From an uncultured Solirubrobacter sp. (GTDB lineage Bacteria; Actinomycetota; Thermoleophilia; Solirubrobacterales; Solirubrobacteraceae), in the NCBI GenBank assembly GCA_937871635.1, contig CALMNS010000201.1, positions 1 to 5,614 on the forward strand: 5,614 nt of DNA. Reading direction: 5' to 3'. The notes below the pieces were generated by a model, which ran no database searches, was not told where the DNA came from, and saw nothing but the letters and a program-made list of their open reading frames with translations. The translations under genes were made by a program, and so were the position numbers. This document shows, piece by piece, positions 1-5,259 of the stretch (positions are counted from its first letter, which is position 1; every line of letters begins with the position of its first letter).

Positions 1-36
1 GAGCAGCACGAGCGCGGCGACGCCCGCGCGCCTCAC
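1..36 (-). CDS. Start of an unidentified gene with a hydrophobic N-terminus (partial)
   Basis: Only 12 codons lie in the window. A GTG start overlaps the TGA stop of the preceding phosphodiesterase gene by 4 nt (GTGA), a typical arrangement for translational coupling in an operon. The residues are MRRAGVAALVLL: two arginines followed by a hydrophobic run, which looks like the beginning of a signal peptide or membrane anchor. The product would then be exported or membrane-bound, but the function cannot be told. The call rests on the overlap geometry and the signal-like start. A chance open frame in GC-rich DNA remains possible. Confidence 0.4.
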   Translation of the reverse strand, partial: MRRAGVAALVLL

Positions 37-1505
37 TCCGCGGCGGGAAGCCCGAAGTGCTCGCGCACCATGGGCACGACGTCGCGCAAGGTCCACTGGC
101 GGTCCGGCGCGGGGTCGTCGGGCCCGGTCCCGCACCACAGGAGCGACCCGTGCGAGTCCGTGGCGTGCAGCGATCCGTGGGAGCCGCCGCCGACGTGCGC
201 CGTCCGCCCCCAGTCGAGGAACTCGAACCCTGGCTTGGCCGAGAGCAGGACCTCGCCCGCGTCGGCGCAGCGCAGCGCCGACCACAGCCGGCCCAGGGCG
301 TCGGGGTAGGTCGCCGAGCGCACCCGGTCGTCCGTCGTGTCGAGGGCGAGCACGCCGAGGTCGCCCTCGACGCTCCAGCGCTCGCCCTGGGCGTCGACCA
401 GGTCGCCGCCGGAGGTGAAGCGCAGCTCGCCGGCGTCCGAGCGGACCATCGCCTCGCCGTCGGGATGGTCGGTGCGGGCGATGGCCAGGTCGACGCCCTC
501 GAGCGCCAGCGCCGTCCGGATGATCCGCGGCACGAGCGCCCGCCGCTTGTCGCGGTCGAGGACGTAGACCTGGGCCGAGCGGGAGGCCGGGCAGAGCGCG
601 ATCTGGGCCTCCTCGGACCGTCCGCCGGCGGGCAGGACCTCCCAGCTCTCGAAGCCGGCGAAGAGGTCGATCTCCTGCTCGACCTGCGACTGCGAATGGT
701 CCGAGACGACGATGACGGCGTGCTCGTCGAGGAAGGCCTCAGGCCCCCCGCCCGCGTGCATCAGGCGCTCGAGCTGCCGGTCGGCGGCCGCCAGCGACGT
801 GACCTGGGCGAACGGACCGAGCTTATGTGAATGCGTGTCGTTGTCGGGGAGGGAGAGGAGCAGGAAGTCGAAGAGGTCCTGCTCCACGAGGTAGGACCCG
901 ACGCACCCCGAGTGCTGGTCGCGGACCCCGGGCAGCCCGAGCTGCGAGCGGCAGGGGGTCCGACGCGAGGCGAAGATGTCGGCGTAGAAGAACTCGCGGG
1001 GGCCCTGGACCGAGCGCTTGAACACGGTGGCGGCCAGCCGCGTGAGCGCGGTCTCGTTGGCCACCTCGTGCTCGTGGCGGCCGCGGTACATGAGGTACGT
1101 GGTGCCCGCCGTCCGCACCTCGGCGTCGTCGAGCGACTCGAAGACCGTCTCGACGTCGCGCGAGAGGTGCTCGGCGTTCATGTTGTAGATGGTGTCGGTG
1201 AGCGAGCGCTTGAAGCCGAACGCCTGCGACGCCTTGAAGCTCGTCCCGTACTCGATGTAGCGCTGCTCCTCGCGCCGGTACCAGTTCATCGACGGGATGT
1301 GGTGGCGGTCGGGCCCCACCCCGGTCGCGATCGACGCGGCGCAGACCGGCGTGACCGACGGGAAGGCGGCGACGCAGTCGTCGACCTGGTGGCCGCGCTC
1401 GGCCACGAGCTTCATCGCCGGCGCGCGTCCCGTGGCGATCGCCCGCTCGAGCATGGCCGGCTTCATCGCGTCGATGACGGCGAGGACGAGCTTCTTCCTG
1501 CTCAC
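33..1505 (-). CDS. Type I phosphodiesterase/nucleotide pyrophosphatase family protein (alkaline phosphatase superfamily)
   Basis: The 490-residue protein has the two-metal catalytic layout of the alkaline phosphatase superfamily, phosphodiesterase/NPP branch. Visible motifs are VIDAMKP with a metal-binding Asp12; FPSVTP with Thr52 as the likely nucleophile; a D-x3-H-x2-GP motif at Asp223/His227, inside LPDNDTHSHKLGP; VSDH with Asp269-His270; and a C-terminal GGGSHGS segment with His443 as a likely metal ligand and a second His at 452. The known family chemistry is hydrolysis of phosphodiester or phosphate-ester bonds. The substrate cannot be deduced. There is no signal peptide or membrane segment, so it is probably cytoplasmic. 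The GTG start is chosen because the next in-frame Met lies after the catalytic Asp12; no strong ribosome-binding site precedes it. It lies 52 nt downstream of the DUF4126 gene and overlaps the next gene by 4 nt, suggesting one transcript. Confidence 0.85.
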   Translation of the reverse strand: MSRKKLVLAVIDAMKPAMLERAIATGRAPAMKLVAERGHQVDDCVAAFPSVTPVCAASIATGVGPDRHHIPSMNWYRREEQRYIEYGTSFKASQAFGFKRSLTDTIYNMNAEHLSRDVETVFESLDDAEVRTAGTTYLMYRGRHEHEVANETALTRLAATVFKRSVQGPREFFYADIFASRRTPCRSQLGLPGVRDQHSGCVGSYLVEQDLFDFLLLSLPDNDTHSHKLGPFAQVTSLAAADRQLERLMHAGGGPEAFLDEHAVIVVSDHSQSQVEQEIDLFAGFESWEVLPAGGRSEEAQIALCPASRSAQVYVLDRDKRRALVPRIIRTALALEGVDLAIARTDHPDGEAMVRSDAGELRFTSGGDLVDAQGERWSVEGDLGVLALDTTDDRVRSATYPDALGRLWSALRCADAGEVLLSAKPGFEFLDWGRTAHVGGGSHGSLHATDSHGSLLWCGTGPDDPAPDRQWTLRDVVPMVREHFGLPAAE

Positions 1506-1531
1506 GCGAGGACCGGCGTTCCGGGCTGACC

Positions 1532-1556
1532 GGCCCGCGCGGTGACACCGCGGGCC
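1532..1556. repeat. Intergenic hairpin between the DUF4126 and phosphodiesterase genes
   Basis: Two 8-bp perfect arms, GGCCCGCG (1532-1539) and CGCGGGCC (1549-1556), flank a 9-nt loop. It begins just 1 nt after the DUF4126 stop codon on the minus strand. No T-tract follows on either strand, so it is not a classical intrinsic terminator. It could be a partial terminator, an mRNA-stabilising structure, or chance pairing in GC-rich DNA. An alternative inner pairing (CGCGG/CCGCG around TGACA) is also possible. Confidence 0.4.
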
Positions 1557-1557
1557 T

Positions 1558-2136
1558 TCACCGCAGGATCCGCAGCCCGGCGTACTTCTCGCCGCTGCGC
1601 CGGCGGCTGCGGACGAGCAGCAGCCCGAGGCCGGCGAGCACGAGCACCGCGAGCGGCGGGAAGAGGATCGAGGCCCCGGCGGCAGCGAGCGCGGCGCCCT
1701 CGGCGTAGACGGGAAGCGCCCCGGCGGCCTCCGGGTCCAGGCGGCGGCGCACGCGGTCGAACAGGGAGCGCGCGGCGACGAAGCCGAGCACGGCGCAGGC
1801 GGCGCCGACGATGATCCCGAGCGCGACGGGATGGTCGCGGTCGGCCATCGAGCCGCCCGCCACGAGGGCGCCGAGGACCACCGCCAGCCCGCCGATCAGC
1901 AGCGGGAGGCGGGAGGGCGCGCGGTCGCGGCGACCGGCGTAGTCGAGCGCCGCGACGCAGATGACCGCGGCGAGCAGGAAGGCCGGGCCCTTGAGGAAGG
2001 CGAAGTCCGTCCCGTCGAAGTCGAGGCCCACGTCGGCGGAGGCGAGCGCGCCGGCGAGCAGGACGGGGAGGAACGGCCGGATGCCGATGGCCGCGGCCAG
2101 TCCGGCACCCTGGAGGAGGTCGAAGACGAGATCCAT
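1558..2136 (-). CDS. DUF4126 family membrane protein
   Basis: The 192-residue protein is strongly hydrophobic. It starts MDLVFDLLQGAGLAAAIGIRP, and the GIRPFLPVLL segment resembles the N-terminal signature of DUF4126 proteins. Probable membrane segments lie at about 8-33, 51-66, 77-95, 102-125 and 145-175. Basic stretches (RRDRAPSR, RVRRRLD, RSRRRSGEK) lie between or after them, and the C-terminal tail ends KYAGLRILR. The family function is unknown. The ATG at 2134-2136 is chosen over an upstream ATG 20 codons earlier because the extra residues are polar and would run through the divergent promoter gap. It is divergent from the aminotransferase gene, 41 bp apart, and heads a minus-strand unit with the phosphodiesterase. 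No Shine-Dalgarno sequence is evident, which fits a leaderless mRNA. Coding is near certain; the family assignment is from memory of the motif. Confidence 0.75.
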   Translation of the reverse strand: MDLVFDLLQGAGLAAAIGIRPFLPVLLAGALASADVGLDFDGTDFAFLKGPAFLLAAVICVAALDYAGRRDRAPSRLPLLIGGLAVVLGALVAGGSMADRDHPVALGIIVGAACAVLGFVAARSLFDRVRRRLDPEAAGALPVYAEGAALAAAGASILFPPLAVLVLAGLGLLLVRSRRRSGEKYAGLRILR

Positions 2137-2143
2137 AGAAGAG

Positions 2144-2149
2144 GCGATA
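2144..2149 (-). promoter_or_regulatory. Possible -10 box for the DUF4126 gene (leaderless layout)
   Basis: On the minus strand TATCGC lies with exactly 7 nt between it and the ATG at 2136. That would put the transcription start at or next to the start codon, as in leaderless actinobacterial mRNAs, and matches the lack of a ribosome-binding site. The box misses the usual final T and there is no good -35, so this is tentative. Confidence 0.3.
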
Positions 2150-2153
2150 GCGT
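2148..2153 (+). promoter_or_regulatory. Possible -10 box for the aminotransferase-ddl unit
   Basis: TAGCGT fits the loose TANNNT actinobacterial -10 pattern in the only intergenic space upstream of the aminotransferase. It would give a start near 2160 and a short leader of about 18 nt containing the GAAGG (2168-2172) ribosome-binding site. It overlaps the proposed -10 of the divergent DUF4126 gene on the other strand, so the two promoters would compete. No convincing -35 is seen. Confidence 0.25.
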
Positions 2154-2177
2154 GACGTGCCCTACCCGAAGGCGGCA

Positions 2178-3557
2178 ATGACTGTAGACGGGCCACGGGG
2201 CGAGCCGGGCCGGCCGCCCCGCTCCACGACGCGGGACCTCGAGCGCTACGCGGGCCTCTTCGCGACGCGCACCCAGGGCCTGCGCTCCTCGGCGATGCGC
2301 GACCTGATGGCGGTCACCGCGCGGCCCGAGATCATCTCCCTGGCCGGTGGCCTTCCCGACACGAGCACCTTCTCGCCCGCCCTCCTCGGCTCCCTGATGC
2401 GCACGGTCGCCGAGGAGGCCTCCGCGCGGGCGCTGCAGTACGGGCCCACCGAGGGGCTCGAGGAGGTCAAGGCCTGCATCGTCGAGGTGATGGCCGAGGA
2501 GGACATGCGGGTCGACCCGGACGACCTCCTGGTCACCGCGGGCGGCCAGCAGGTCATCGACCTCGTCTGCCGGACCCTGCTCGACCCGGGCGACGTGGTC
2601 ATCGCCGAGGGGCCAACCTACCCGGGGGCCGTCCCGTCGCTGCTCGCCTTCCAGGCCGACGTCCGCCAGATCCCCACCGACGACGACGGCATGCGCATCG
2701 ACGCGCTCGAGGAGACGCTCGCGGGGCTCGACCGGGAGGGGCGCCGGCCGAAGTTCATCTACACGATCCCCTCCTTCCAGAACCCGGGCGGGATGACCAT
2801 GTCGCTCGAGCGGCGGCGGCGCCTCGTGGCGATCGCCCGCGAGCGCGAGGTGCTCATCCTCGAGGACAACCCGTACGGCCTGCTGCGGTACGAGGGCGAT
2901 CCGCAGCCGACGCTGCGCTCGCTCGACGGCGGGGACTACGTCATCTACCTCGGCACCTTCTCGAAGATCCTCTCCCCCGGCCTTCGGCTGGGCTGGACGA
3001 CCGCCCCGCGACCGATCCTCGACAAGCTCAACGTCGGCAAGCAGGGCGCCGACCTCTGCTCGTCCACTTTCGGGCAGCACTTCGTGGCCGCCTACTTCGC
3101 CGCGCAGGACTGGCGCGCCTACCTGGGCACGCTGGTCGCGCTCTACCGCCGCCGACGTGACGCGATGCTCGCGGCGCTGGACGAGCACCTGCCGCCGGAG
3201 GCGACCTGGACGCGGCCGCGCGGCGGGCTGTTCATCTGGGCGCGCCTGCCCGACTACCTCGACACGACCGACCTGCTCGCCCGGGCCCTGCGCGAGCAGG
3301 TGGCGTTCGTCCCCGGCCGGGCGGCCTACCTCGACGGGCGCGGCGGCTCGGAGCTGCGGCTGAACTTCTCCGGCGTGACGGAGGAGGACATCCACGAGGG
3401 GGTCCGCCGGATCGGCAGGATCGTCGGCGAGCAGGTCGCCATGTACTCCACCCTCACCGGGCTTGAGCCTGTCCGGCCCGTTTCACGTGAAACGGGCGAC
3501 TCCGCGGGCGGCGCGGGGCGCGTCGTCCCGTTTCACGTGAAACGGCGAGCCGGATGA
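2178..3557 (+). CDS. PLP-dependent aminotransferase (class I/II, fold type I; MocR/2-aminoadipate transaminase-like)
   Basis: The 459-residue enzyme has all hallmarks of fold-type I aminotransferases. The N-terminal ISLAGGLPD (53-61) and the LQYGPTEGLEEVK region (86-98) are typical of the 2-aminoadipate/MocR-like group. QNPGG (201-205), the PLP-nitrogen-binding Asp230 in EDNPYG with Tyr233, the Schiff-base Lys263 in GTFSKILSPGLRLGW, and carboxylate-binding Arg394 in LRLNFS follow. It transfers amino groups between an amino acid and a 2-oxo acid; the substrate cannot be assigned. The ATG at 2178 is preferred because GAAGG lies 5 nt upstream; an in-frame GTG at 2157 is the alternative start. 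The catalytic fold should end near residue 420. The last ~39 residues form a low-complexity tail (TLTGLEPVRP...HVKRRAG) whose DNA contains both parS palindromes. ddl begins 25 nt after the stop, suggesting an operon. Confidence 0.9.
   Translation: MTVDGPRGEPGRPPRSTTRDLERYAGLFATRTQGLRSSAMRDLMAVTARPEIISLAGGLPDTSTFSPALLGSLMRTVAEEASARALQYGPTEGLEEVKACIVEVMAEEDMRVDPDDLLVTAGGQQVIDLVCRTLLDPGDVVIAEGPTYPGAVPSLLAFQADVRQIPTDDDGMRIDALEETLAGLDREGRRPKFIYTIPSFQNPGGMTMSLERRRRLVAIAREREVLILEDNPYGLLRYEGDPQPTLRSLDGGDYVIYLGTFSKILSPGLRLGWTTAPRPILDKLNVGKQGADLCSSTFGQHFVAAYFAAQDWRAYLGTLVALYRRRRDAMLAALDEHLPPEATWTRPRGGLFIWARLPDYLDTTDLLARALREQVAFVPGRAAYLDGRGGSELRLNFSGVTEEDIHEGVRRIGRIVGEQVAMYSTLTGLEPVRPVSRETGDSAGGAGRVVPFHVKRRAG
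3476..3497. promoter_or_regulatory. parS: parS site 1 (ParB-binding centromere site)
   Basis: The perfect 14-bp palindrome GTTTCACGTGAAAC (3480-3493) is the consensus core of bacterial chromosomal parS. Symmetry extends to 22 bp here (3476-3497). ParB dimers bind parS, load as CTP-dependent clamps and slide to neighbouring DNA for chromosome segregation. A parB gene lies at the right edge of the window, supporting function. The site is inside the aminotransferase coding sequence, read as VSRET (residues 435-439). Confidence 0.93.
3528..3545. promoter_or_regulatory. parS: parS site 2 (ParB-binding centromere site)
   Basis: A second perfect GTTTCACGTGAAAC core (3530-3543) lies within an 18-bp palindrome. 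Its centre is exactly 50 bp from that of the first site, and 19 bp are identical between the two (3477-3495 and 3527-3545). It is read in a different frame of the aminotransferase tail (PFHVKR) and ends 12 bp before the stop codon's last base. Confidence 0.93.
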
Positions 3558-3586
3558 ACGCGGGCCGGCTGAGGGCCGCCCCGTGA
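3554..3586 (+). other. Possible 10-codon reinitiation ORF bridging the aminotransferase and ddl
   Basis: An ATG at 3554 overlaps the aminotransferase stop (ATGA). It opens a frame of 10 codons (MNAGRLRAAP) whose TGA stop at 3584-3586 overlaps the GTG start of ddl (GTGA). Ribosomes finishing the aminotransferase could thus be relayed to ddl. The codon geometry is directly visible; the function is inference and may be coincidence. No own ribosome-binding site precedes the ATG. Confidence 0.2.
3571..3575 (+). promoter_or_regulatory. Ribosome-binding site of ddl
   Basis: GAGGG lies 7 nt before the GTG at 3583. It fixes this GTG as the ddl start, which also puts the conserved MKVVVLKGGRS segment at the N-terminus. 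It sits inside the 10-codon bridging frame. Confidence 0.65.
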
Positions 3587-4533
3587 AGGTGGTCGTGCTG
3601 AAGGGCGGGCGGTCGCTCGAACGGTCCGTGTCGCTCAAGTCGGGGGCCCGGGTCGAGGACGCGCTCGAGCGCCTGGGCCACGACGTGGTGGGGATCGACG
3701 CGGGGGCGGACCTCGTCGACCGGCTCGAGGCCGAGCGCCCGGACGTCGCCTTCGTGGCCATGCACGGTCGCGAGGGGGAGGACGGGACGGTCCAGGAGCT
3801 GCTCGAGCTCGTCGGCGTCCCGTACACCGCCTCCGGGCCCTCGGCATGCATCCGCTGCGCCGACAAGGTCCTGGCCAAGCACCTGATGCGCGACGCCGGC
3901 GTGCCGACGCCCGACTTCCACGCCTTCAGCGAGACCGCGTTCCGCGAGCTCGGCGCCGCGCGGGCGCTGCCGGCGATCGAGGAGCGGCTCGAGTTCCCCA
4001 TCGTCGTCAAGCCGGCGAGCGGGGGCTCGGCGCTCGGCATCAAGTTCGCCGCCGACGCCGGCGCCGTCCCGCCCGCGCTCGTCGCCGCGTTCTCCTACGA
4101 CGCCAAGGTCCTGCTCGAGGCCCATATCGAGGGACGCGACCTGGCCGTCTCCGTCCTCGACGGCCCCGACGGCCCGCAGGCGCTGCCGGTGGTCGAGGCG
4201 ATCCCGCGCGACGCCGGCCCGTACGACTTCGAGGCGCGCTACGAGATCGGCCGTACGGCGTTCACCTGCCCGGCCGACCTCGACGCGGCGACCACCCAGG
4301 AGGCGCAGGCGCTCGCGCTTCGCGTCTACGAGCTGTTCGGGTGCTACGGCTTCGCGCGGGTGGACCTCATGCTCGACACGGCGGCGAACGCGCTCTTCGT
4401 CCTCGAGGTCAACGCCATCCCGGGCCTCACCGAGACCTCGCTCCTGCCCCAGGCGGCCGAGGCCGCCGGCGTCGGGTTCGACGAGCTCGTCGCCCGCGTG
4501 CTCGAGCTCGCGCGGGATCGGAGCGTCGCGTAG
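3583..4533 (+). CDS. ddl: D-alanine--D-alanine ligase
   Basis: This ATP-grasp ligase joins two D-alanines, giving the dipeptide that MurF adds to the UDP-MurNAc-tripeptide in cytoplasmic peptidoglycan synthesis. At 316 residues it has the usual Ddl size. Landmarks in order: KGGRSLERSVSLKSG (7-21) with catalytic Glu13; MHGREGEDGTVQ (60-71); DKVLAKHLMRDAGVPTP (94-110); VVKPASGGSALGI (141-153) with Lys143 and Ser149; the omega-loop YDFEARY (214-220) with Tyr220 corresponding to E. coli DdlB Tyr216; FARVDL (Arg259, Asp261); and EVNAIPGLTETSLLPQ (275-290) with Glu275 and Asn277. The EARY loop fits D-Ala-D-Ala specificity, whereas VanA-type D-lactate ligases lack this Tyr. The start is GTG with a GAGGG ribosome-binding site. 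The gene lies 25 nt after the aminotransferase, probably co-transcribed, and directly follows the parS pair, so bound ParB could affect it. Confidence 0.95.
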   Translation: MKVVVLKGGRSLERSVSLKSGARVEDALERLGHDVVGIDAGADLVDRLEAERPDVAFVAMHGREGEDGTVQELLELVGVPYTASGPSACIRCADKVLAKHLMRDAGVPTPDFHAFSETAFRELGAARALPAIEERLEFPIVVKPASGGSALGIKFAADAGAVPPALVAAFSYDAKVLLEAHIEGRDLAVSVLDGPDGPQALPVVEAIPRDAGPYDFEARYEIGRTAFTCPADLDAATTQEAQALALRVYELFGCYGFARVDLMLDTAANALFVLEVNAIPGLTETSLLPQAAEAAGVGFDELVARVLELARDRSVA

Positions 4534-4585
4534 CGGTCGGTGCGGCCGCGTGGGAGGGCACCGGTCGTGGTCTCGCCGGCGAAAC

Positions 4586-4624
4586 CGCTAGCCAGTGCTA
4601 CTCATGCGCTAGCACCGGCTAGCG
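4586..4624. repeat. Strong inverted repeat downstream of ddl (hairpin A)
   Basis: The arms CGCTAGCCAGTGCTA (4586-4600) and TAGCACCGGCTAGCG (4610-4624) pair over 15 positions with a single A-C mismatch, around a 9-nt loop. It starts 52 nt after the ddl stop and has no following T-tract. It may act as a terminator without U-tract, or as a protein-binding site, since it carries several GCTAGC/GTGCTA elements. It shares 4615-4624 with the next repeat, so the two RNA structures exclude each other. Confidence 0.7.
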
Positions 4625-4667
4625 ATCCTACGAAGGGGACACCATGTCCCTCAGGATCGCCGGCCGG
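4615..4667. repeat. Second, overlapping inverted repeat (hairpin B)
   Basis: Three stacked helices can form. CCGGCT (4615-4620) pairs with GGCCGG (4662-4667) with one G-U. GCGATCCT (4622-4629) pairs with AGGATCGC (4653-4660). GGGACA (4636-4641) pairs with TGTCCC (4645-4650) around a 3-nt loop. They are separated by an A-C mismatch and an asymmetric internal loop (6 vs 2 nt). It may be a bidirectional terminator for the convergent ddl and nuclease genes. The inner helix contains a GAAGGGG-ACACC-ATG sequence that looks like a translation start, but the frame opened there is not convincing. Confidence 0.6.
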
Positions 4668-4717
4668 CCGACGTCGACCGGGCAGCCAAGCGCAGAAGCA
4701 CGCCCGGGCCCGGCCCG

Positions 4718-5203
4718 CTACTCCCCCTGGAAGTCCTCCGGTGACACCGAGTCGAGGAAGTCCTTGAACTTGTCGACGACCTCCTCGGTGTCCTCGACCT
4801 CGTGCTCGAACTCGATCGCCGACTCGGCGATGACGTCCTCGGCGGCGAAGATCGGCGCGCCGGAGCGGACAGCGAGGGCGAGGGCGTCGGAGGGCCGGGA
4901 GTCGATGTCAACGTCGCGGCCGTTCACCGACAGGGTGATCTGCGCGTAGAAGGTGTTCTCGCGCAGCTCGGTGACCGAGACCCGCGTGCACGCGACCTCG
5001 AGCTCGCCCAGCATCTCGTGGAGAAGGTCGTGGGTCATGGGGCGCGGCGTGGACGCGCCCTGCAGCTTCATAAGGATCGCCGCCGCCTCGGGGTGGCCGA
5101 TCCAGATCGGCAGGAACTTGTTCGTGTCGACGGCTTTGAGGAGCACGATGGGCTGCTTGCCCACCATGTCGAAGCTGACGCCGTAGATGACCATCTCCTG
5201 CAT
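4718..5203 (-). CDS. Bifunctional nuclease family protein (BFN, DUF151)
   Basis: The 161-residue protein matches the bifunctional nuclease domain family (DUF151), members of which are reported to have DNase and RNase activity. The N-terminal MQEMVIYGVSFD and QPIVLLKAVDTNKFLPIWIGHPEAAAI (17-43) are characteristic. They are followed by RPMTHDLLHEML (54-65), a central strand region, and DSRPSDALALAVRSGAPIFAAEDV (101-124). An acidic, helical tail (130-160, EVEDTEEVVDKFKDFLDSVSPEDF) follows the domain, as in many bacterial members. No signal peptide is seen, so it is likely cytoplasmic. The ATG at 5201-5203 fits the usual family start; there is no ribosome-binding site, and a TATACT box 7 nt upstream suggests a leaderless mRNA. 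The substrate and physiological role here are unknown. It lies after tRNA-Ile and convergent to ddl. Confidence 0.9.
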   Translation of the reverse strand: MQEMVIYGVSFDMVGKQPIVLLKAVDTNKFLPIWIGHPEAAAILMKLQGASTPRPMTHDLLHEMLGELEVACTRVSVTELRENTFYAQITLSVNGRDVDIDSRPSDALALAVRSGAPIFAAEDVIAESAIEFEHEVEDTEEVVDKFKDFLDSVSPEDFQGE

Positions 5204-5210
5204 CGGTCCG

Positions 5211-5216
5211 AGTATA
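5211..5216 (-). promoter_or_regulatory. -10 box for the bifunctional nuclease gene, leaderless layout
   Basis: On the minus strand TATACT (5 of 6 to TATAAT) lies with exactly 7 nt between it and the ATG at 5203, so transcription should begin at or beside the start codon. In this GC-rich setting such an AT-rich hexamer stands out. No clear -35 is visible about 17 bp upstream, where sequence is G/C only. Confidence 0.6.
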
Positions 5217-5233
5217 GGCAGCGGCCCGGACCC

Positions 5234-5250
5234 GTCGCGGGGGGCGCGAC
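5234..5250 (-). terminator. Possible hairpin terminator of tRNA-Ile (no T-tract)
   Basis: On the minus strand GTCGCG and CGCGAC pair over 6 bp around a five-C loop, beginning 10 nt past the tRNA 3' end and ending before the nuclease -10 box. It could stop or process the tRNA transcript. No T-run follows, so the terminator call is weak. Confidence 0.35.
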
Positions 5251-5259
5251 CGTGGTCAG

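Noticed and set aside
57..1529. Long plus-strand frames opposite the phosphodiesterase
   Set aside because: Low-complexity Arg/Gly/Val/Ala peptides, while the minus-strand frame has all catalytic motifs of its family.
2157..2177. GTG at 2157 as the aminotransferase start
   Set aside because: The ATG at 2178 has GAAGG 5 nt upstream; the GTG has no ribosome-binding site and would place the start over the proposed transcription start. It cannot be fully excluded.
1896..3395. 499-codon minus-strand open frame
   Set aside because: It runs antisense to the aminotransferase and into the DUF4126 gene in another frame; its Arg/Gly/Asp/Val-rich sequence is typical of shadow frames in GC-rich DNA.
3476..3545. 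CRISPR-like or mobile-element repeat
   Set aside because: Only two copies, each a palindrome matching the parS consensus, with no array, leader or transposase nearby.
3454..4125. 223-codon minus-strand frame opposite ddl
   Set aside because: Antisense shadow of ddl, with no recognisable motif; it merely includes the palindromic parS bases.
4595..4615. CIRCE-like heat-shock operator (HrcA site)
   Set aside because: GTGCTA-N9-TAGCAC has the arms in the opposite order to CIRCE (TTAGCACTC-N9-GAGTGCTAA), and no chaperone gene follows.
4644..4949. 101-codon plus-strand frame with a good ribosome-binding site and ATG, antisense to the nuclease gene
   Set aside because: Composition is Ser/Thr/Arg-rich like an antisense shadow, most of it overlaps the well-supported bifunctional nuclease gene, and no domain is recognisable. 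Only the start signal is noted, within hairpin B.
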